A DNA stretch of 64,000 nt, from contig NZ_AP027130.1 in assembly GCF_027925145.1 (NCBI RefSeq), positions 372,001-436,000 on the forward strand. Direction: 5' to 3'. The number at the start of each line of letters is the position of its first letter. Position 1 is the first letter of the stretch. This stretch comes from Thermodesulfomicrobium sp. WS. GTDB taxonomy: Bacteria > Desulfobacterota > Desulfovibrionia > Desulfovibrionales > Desulfomicrobiaceae. A program made the position numbers and the translations under genes. Below the pieces are notes generated by a model. The model did no database searches, had not been told where the DNA came from, and was given only the letters and a program-made list of their open reading frames with translations. Below, one piece after another: positions 62,174 to 64,000 of this stretch.

Positions 62174-63529
62174 CTAGTCTTCCGCCACGGAAAAGGAAAA
62201 GATCTCGTTGACGTTGAGCACGCCCACGGCTCGCAGCAGGGCAAACTGGGCCTGGAGGTATTCGGCCCGGGCGCGGGCGAGCGAGAGTTCGGCGTTGACC
62301 ACGCGGGTTTGGGCGTCGAGCACGTCCGTGGCCGTGCCCTCCCCGGTCTTGAAGCGCACTTCCGCCATCTCGAAGGCCTCCTGGGCCGAGGCCATGGATG
62401 CCTTGGCCACGTCCATGCGGCTGCGGGCATCCTGCATCTCCAGGAAAAACTGGGTGATCTCCGAGCGCGCCTGGGTGCGGGCCTCGTCGCGTTTGGCGCT
62501 CAAGCGGTCCTTGTCATGGCGGGCCTGCTGGACTTCCTGATAGGTCTGGCCGCCGGCGAAGAGGTTCCATTGCACCTGCACCCCGCCGGAGACGTATTGG
62601 CGGTTTACCTCTGCCTGGGGATAGTTGTCGTAGTCGATATTCTGGTCCGTGTAGCCGAGATTGAGACTGACCCGCGGCAAGGCGTCGGAGGCGGCGATAC
62701 GCATGTCTTTGTCCGCCATCTCCACCATGGCCTCCAGGGCGCGGATATCCGGCCGCAGGGCGCTGGCGCGGGCGATGCATTCTTCGCGTGAATAGGGGAA
62801 TTCTCCCACGAAGTCCGCCAGTTCGCCGGCAAAATGGGCGTTTTCTTCGGTGGAGCGGCCCAAGAGGCTTTGCAGCTTCACCGTGAAGACCCGCTCCTGG
62901 TTGCGCGCCTTGGCCAGGTTTTGTTCTGCATCGGCCAGATCCACTTGCGCCTCCAGGACCGCCAGCCACGGCTTTTCCCCCACCTGGAAAAAGGCCTGGG
63001 CGGCCTGGAGATGGCCGCGGAGCCGTTCCACCGAAGTGGCGTAGGCCCGGGCCGTGGCCCGGTACCAGAGGATGTTGACGAAGGTCTGACGGATGTCGCT
63101 TGCCAGCTCCACTTGGGTTTGGCGCAGCAGGAGTTTTTGGCGGGTGCGCTCGAGCCGCGCCTTGGCCACTTGGTTCACCAACGCGCCGCCGTAAAAGAGC
63201 GGCTGGCGCAGATTGATGGTCCAGGTCGTGGTGTGTTGATTGAGGTAGTCGGCGTCGCGCTCCGAGGCTTCGCTGTCGTTGTGGATACGGTTGCGGACAT
63301 AGGTGGCGTCCACGCGCGGCAAAAGCGCGCCCCAGGCGGCCTTGAGCGCGGCCTCGGCGCGGGCCATGGCCGATTGGGCGGCTTGGATGCCCTGGTTGGC
63401 GCGCAGCCCTTCTTCCACCGCCTTTTCCATGGTGAGCGGCGCAGGGGTTTCCTCCGCCCTCAGGGGTGGGGCGGCCAGCAGCGCCACCATCAGGAGTACG
63501 CCGAAGAGATTAGTTTTCCCGCATGGCAT
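62174..63529 (-). CDS. TolC-family outer-membrane efflux protein
   Basis: 451 residues. A signal peptide is visible (NLFGVLLMVALLAAPPLRAE, residues 6-25, cleavage likely after LRA). Two homologous halves of long helices follow, each with TolC-type pieces (LTMEKAVEEGLRANQG; ECIARASALRPDIRALEAMV; FKTGEGTATDVLDAQTRVVN). It forms the outer-membrane duct for the type I system whose adaptor lies just upstream, overlapping by 20 bases. GGAGAATC precedes ATG 63529. Confidence 0.92.
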   Translation of the reverse strand: MPCGKTNLFGVLLMVALLAAPPLRAEETPAPLTMEKAVEEGLRANQGIQAAQSAMARAEAALKAAWGALLPRVDATYVRNRIHNDSEASERDADYLNQHTTTWTINLRQPLFYGGALVNQVAKARLERTRQKLLLRQTQVELASDIRQTFVNILWYRATARAYATSVERLRGHLQAAQAFFQVGEKPWLAVLEAQVDLADAEQNLAKARNQERVFTVKLQSLLGRSTEENAHFAGELADFVGEFPYSREECIARASALRPDIRALEAMVEMADKDMRIAASDALPRVSLNLGYTDQNIDYDNYPQAEVNRQYVSGGVQVQWNLFAGGQTYQEVQQARHDKDRLSAKRDEARTQARSEITQFFLEMQDARSRMDVAKASMASAQEAFEMAEVRFKTGEGTATDVLDAQTRVVNAELSLARARAEYLQAQFALLRAVGVLNVNEIFSFSVAED

Positions 63530-64000
63530 GACGCAGATTCTCCAGGAGTGGATCGATGAAATAGGCAAGGACCGTGCGTTCCTTGGTGGTGAGGAAGGCG
63601 GCCACGGGCATGCCCGGGGAGAGGTAGAGGTTGTGCTTGTCGAGCTCTGCCCGATCCACCTCCACGTGCACCACGTAGGTGGGCATGTCGCCATGCGGGG
63701 TGCGGGAGAGCACCCGGTCGGCGGACACGTAGACCACCTTGCCTGGGATCATGGGCGTGGTGCGGGATTTGAAGGCCACGAGCTGCACCTCGGCAGGCTG
63801 GCCGACATAGACGTGGGTGATGTCCTGGGTGGGGATTTTGCAGTCGAGGATCAAGGGTTCGTTTTCCGGCACGATCTCCATGAGGGTCTCTCCAGGCCGG
63901 ATCACCCCTTCCACGGAGTGCACCGCCAGGTTGACCACGGTGCCGTCGATGGGCGCGGTGATGTCCAGGCGGGCCAGGGCGTCTTCCAAGGGCCGCAGGC
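63510..64000 (-). CDS. Type I secretion membrane fusion protein, HlyD family (5' part outside window)
   Basis: The C-terminal 163 or so residues of an HlyD/PrtE-type adaptor, open to the right edge. LDITAPIDGTVVNLAVHSVE and VIRPGETLMEIVPENEPLIL are the diagnostic lipoyl/beta-barrel region of type I secretion adaptors rather than RND adaptors. It overlaps the TolC-family gene, so an adaptor-duct pair is encoded together; the ABC transporter should lie beyond the window. Confidence 0.9.
   Translation of the reverse strand, partial: LRPLEDALARLDITAPIDGTVVNLAVHSVEGVIRPGETLMEIVPENEPLILDCKIPTQDITHVYVGQPAEVQLVAFKSRTTPMIPGKVVYVSADRVLSRTPHGDMPTYVVHVEVDRAELDKHNLYLSPGMPVAAFLTTKERTVLAYFIDPLLENLRHAMREN

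Overview
The window is a gene-dense, high-GC stretch of a bacterial chromosome with no phage, insertion sequence, rRNA or CRISPR array. The gene content fits a flagellated, anaerobic Desulfobacterota bacterium, most likely of the Desulfovibrio group. The pointers are a Wolinella-type di-haem fumarate reductase followed by a two-subunit class I fumarase and malic enzyme, a 60-residue Desulfovibrio-type single-cluster ferredoxin, a polar-flagellum filament locus with sigma-54 and sigma-28 promoters, RNase J, and a hydrogenase-4-like membrane complex. This assignment is inference; no marker gene was compared with a database.

Layout. 1-3126 (minus) is a hybrid sensor histidine kinase cut by the left edge. 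3127-3492 is a gene-free leader with two mutually exclusive hairpins, ahead of frdCAB, the fumarase alpha and beta genes, malic enzyme and an amidotransferase (3493-10330), a C4-dicarboxylate module linking malate, fumarate, succinate and pyruvate. Facing it are a U32 peptidase-like gene and cysK. 13479-20691 is a six-gene hydrogenase-4-like operon whose large subunit has lost the Ni-Fe-binding cysteines, so it is best called an energy-converting hydrogenase-related (Ehr) complex. A J-domain gene and a truncated AAA-ATPase remnant follow, then a two-gene operon of an atypical protein kinase and a UspA protein with noticeably lower GC. 23790-28153 is an RND efflux pump with its adaptor. 28259-33312 holds a frameshifted aminotransferase, azlD/azlC, a divergent MocR-type regulator and a radical SAM/SPASM protein.

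33309-38804 is fliC, fliD and fliS with an asparagine synthetase translationally coupled to fliS. 38827-46323 is the housekeeping block tsaB-rseP-dxr-cdsA-uppS-frr-pyrH-tsf-rpsB. Then come tRNA-Leu(CAG), an AsmA-like protein, ribF, a ClC antiporter, a MotA/MotB-like pair, the ferredoxin, tRNA-Leu(GAG), an EmrAB-type pump, a spore photoproduct lyase-like radical SAM protein coupled to a ParB-like protein, an EF-G paralogue, RNase J, a TolC-family protein and a type I secretion adaptor cut by the right edge.

The most interesting parts are the Ehr complex without a metal site, the kinase/UspA pair, the ParB-like/photoproduct lyase pair, the flagellar asparagine synthetase and the alternative-hairpin leader of the fumarate reductase operon.
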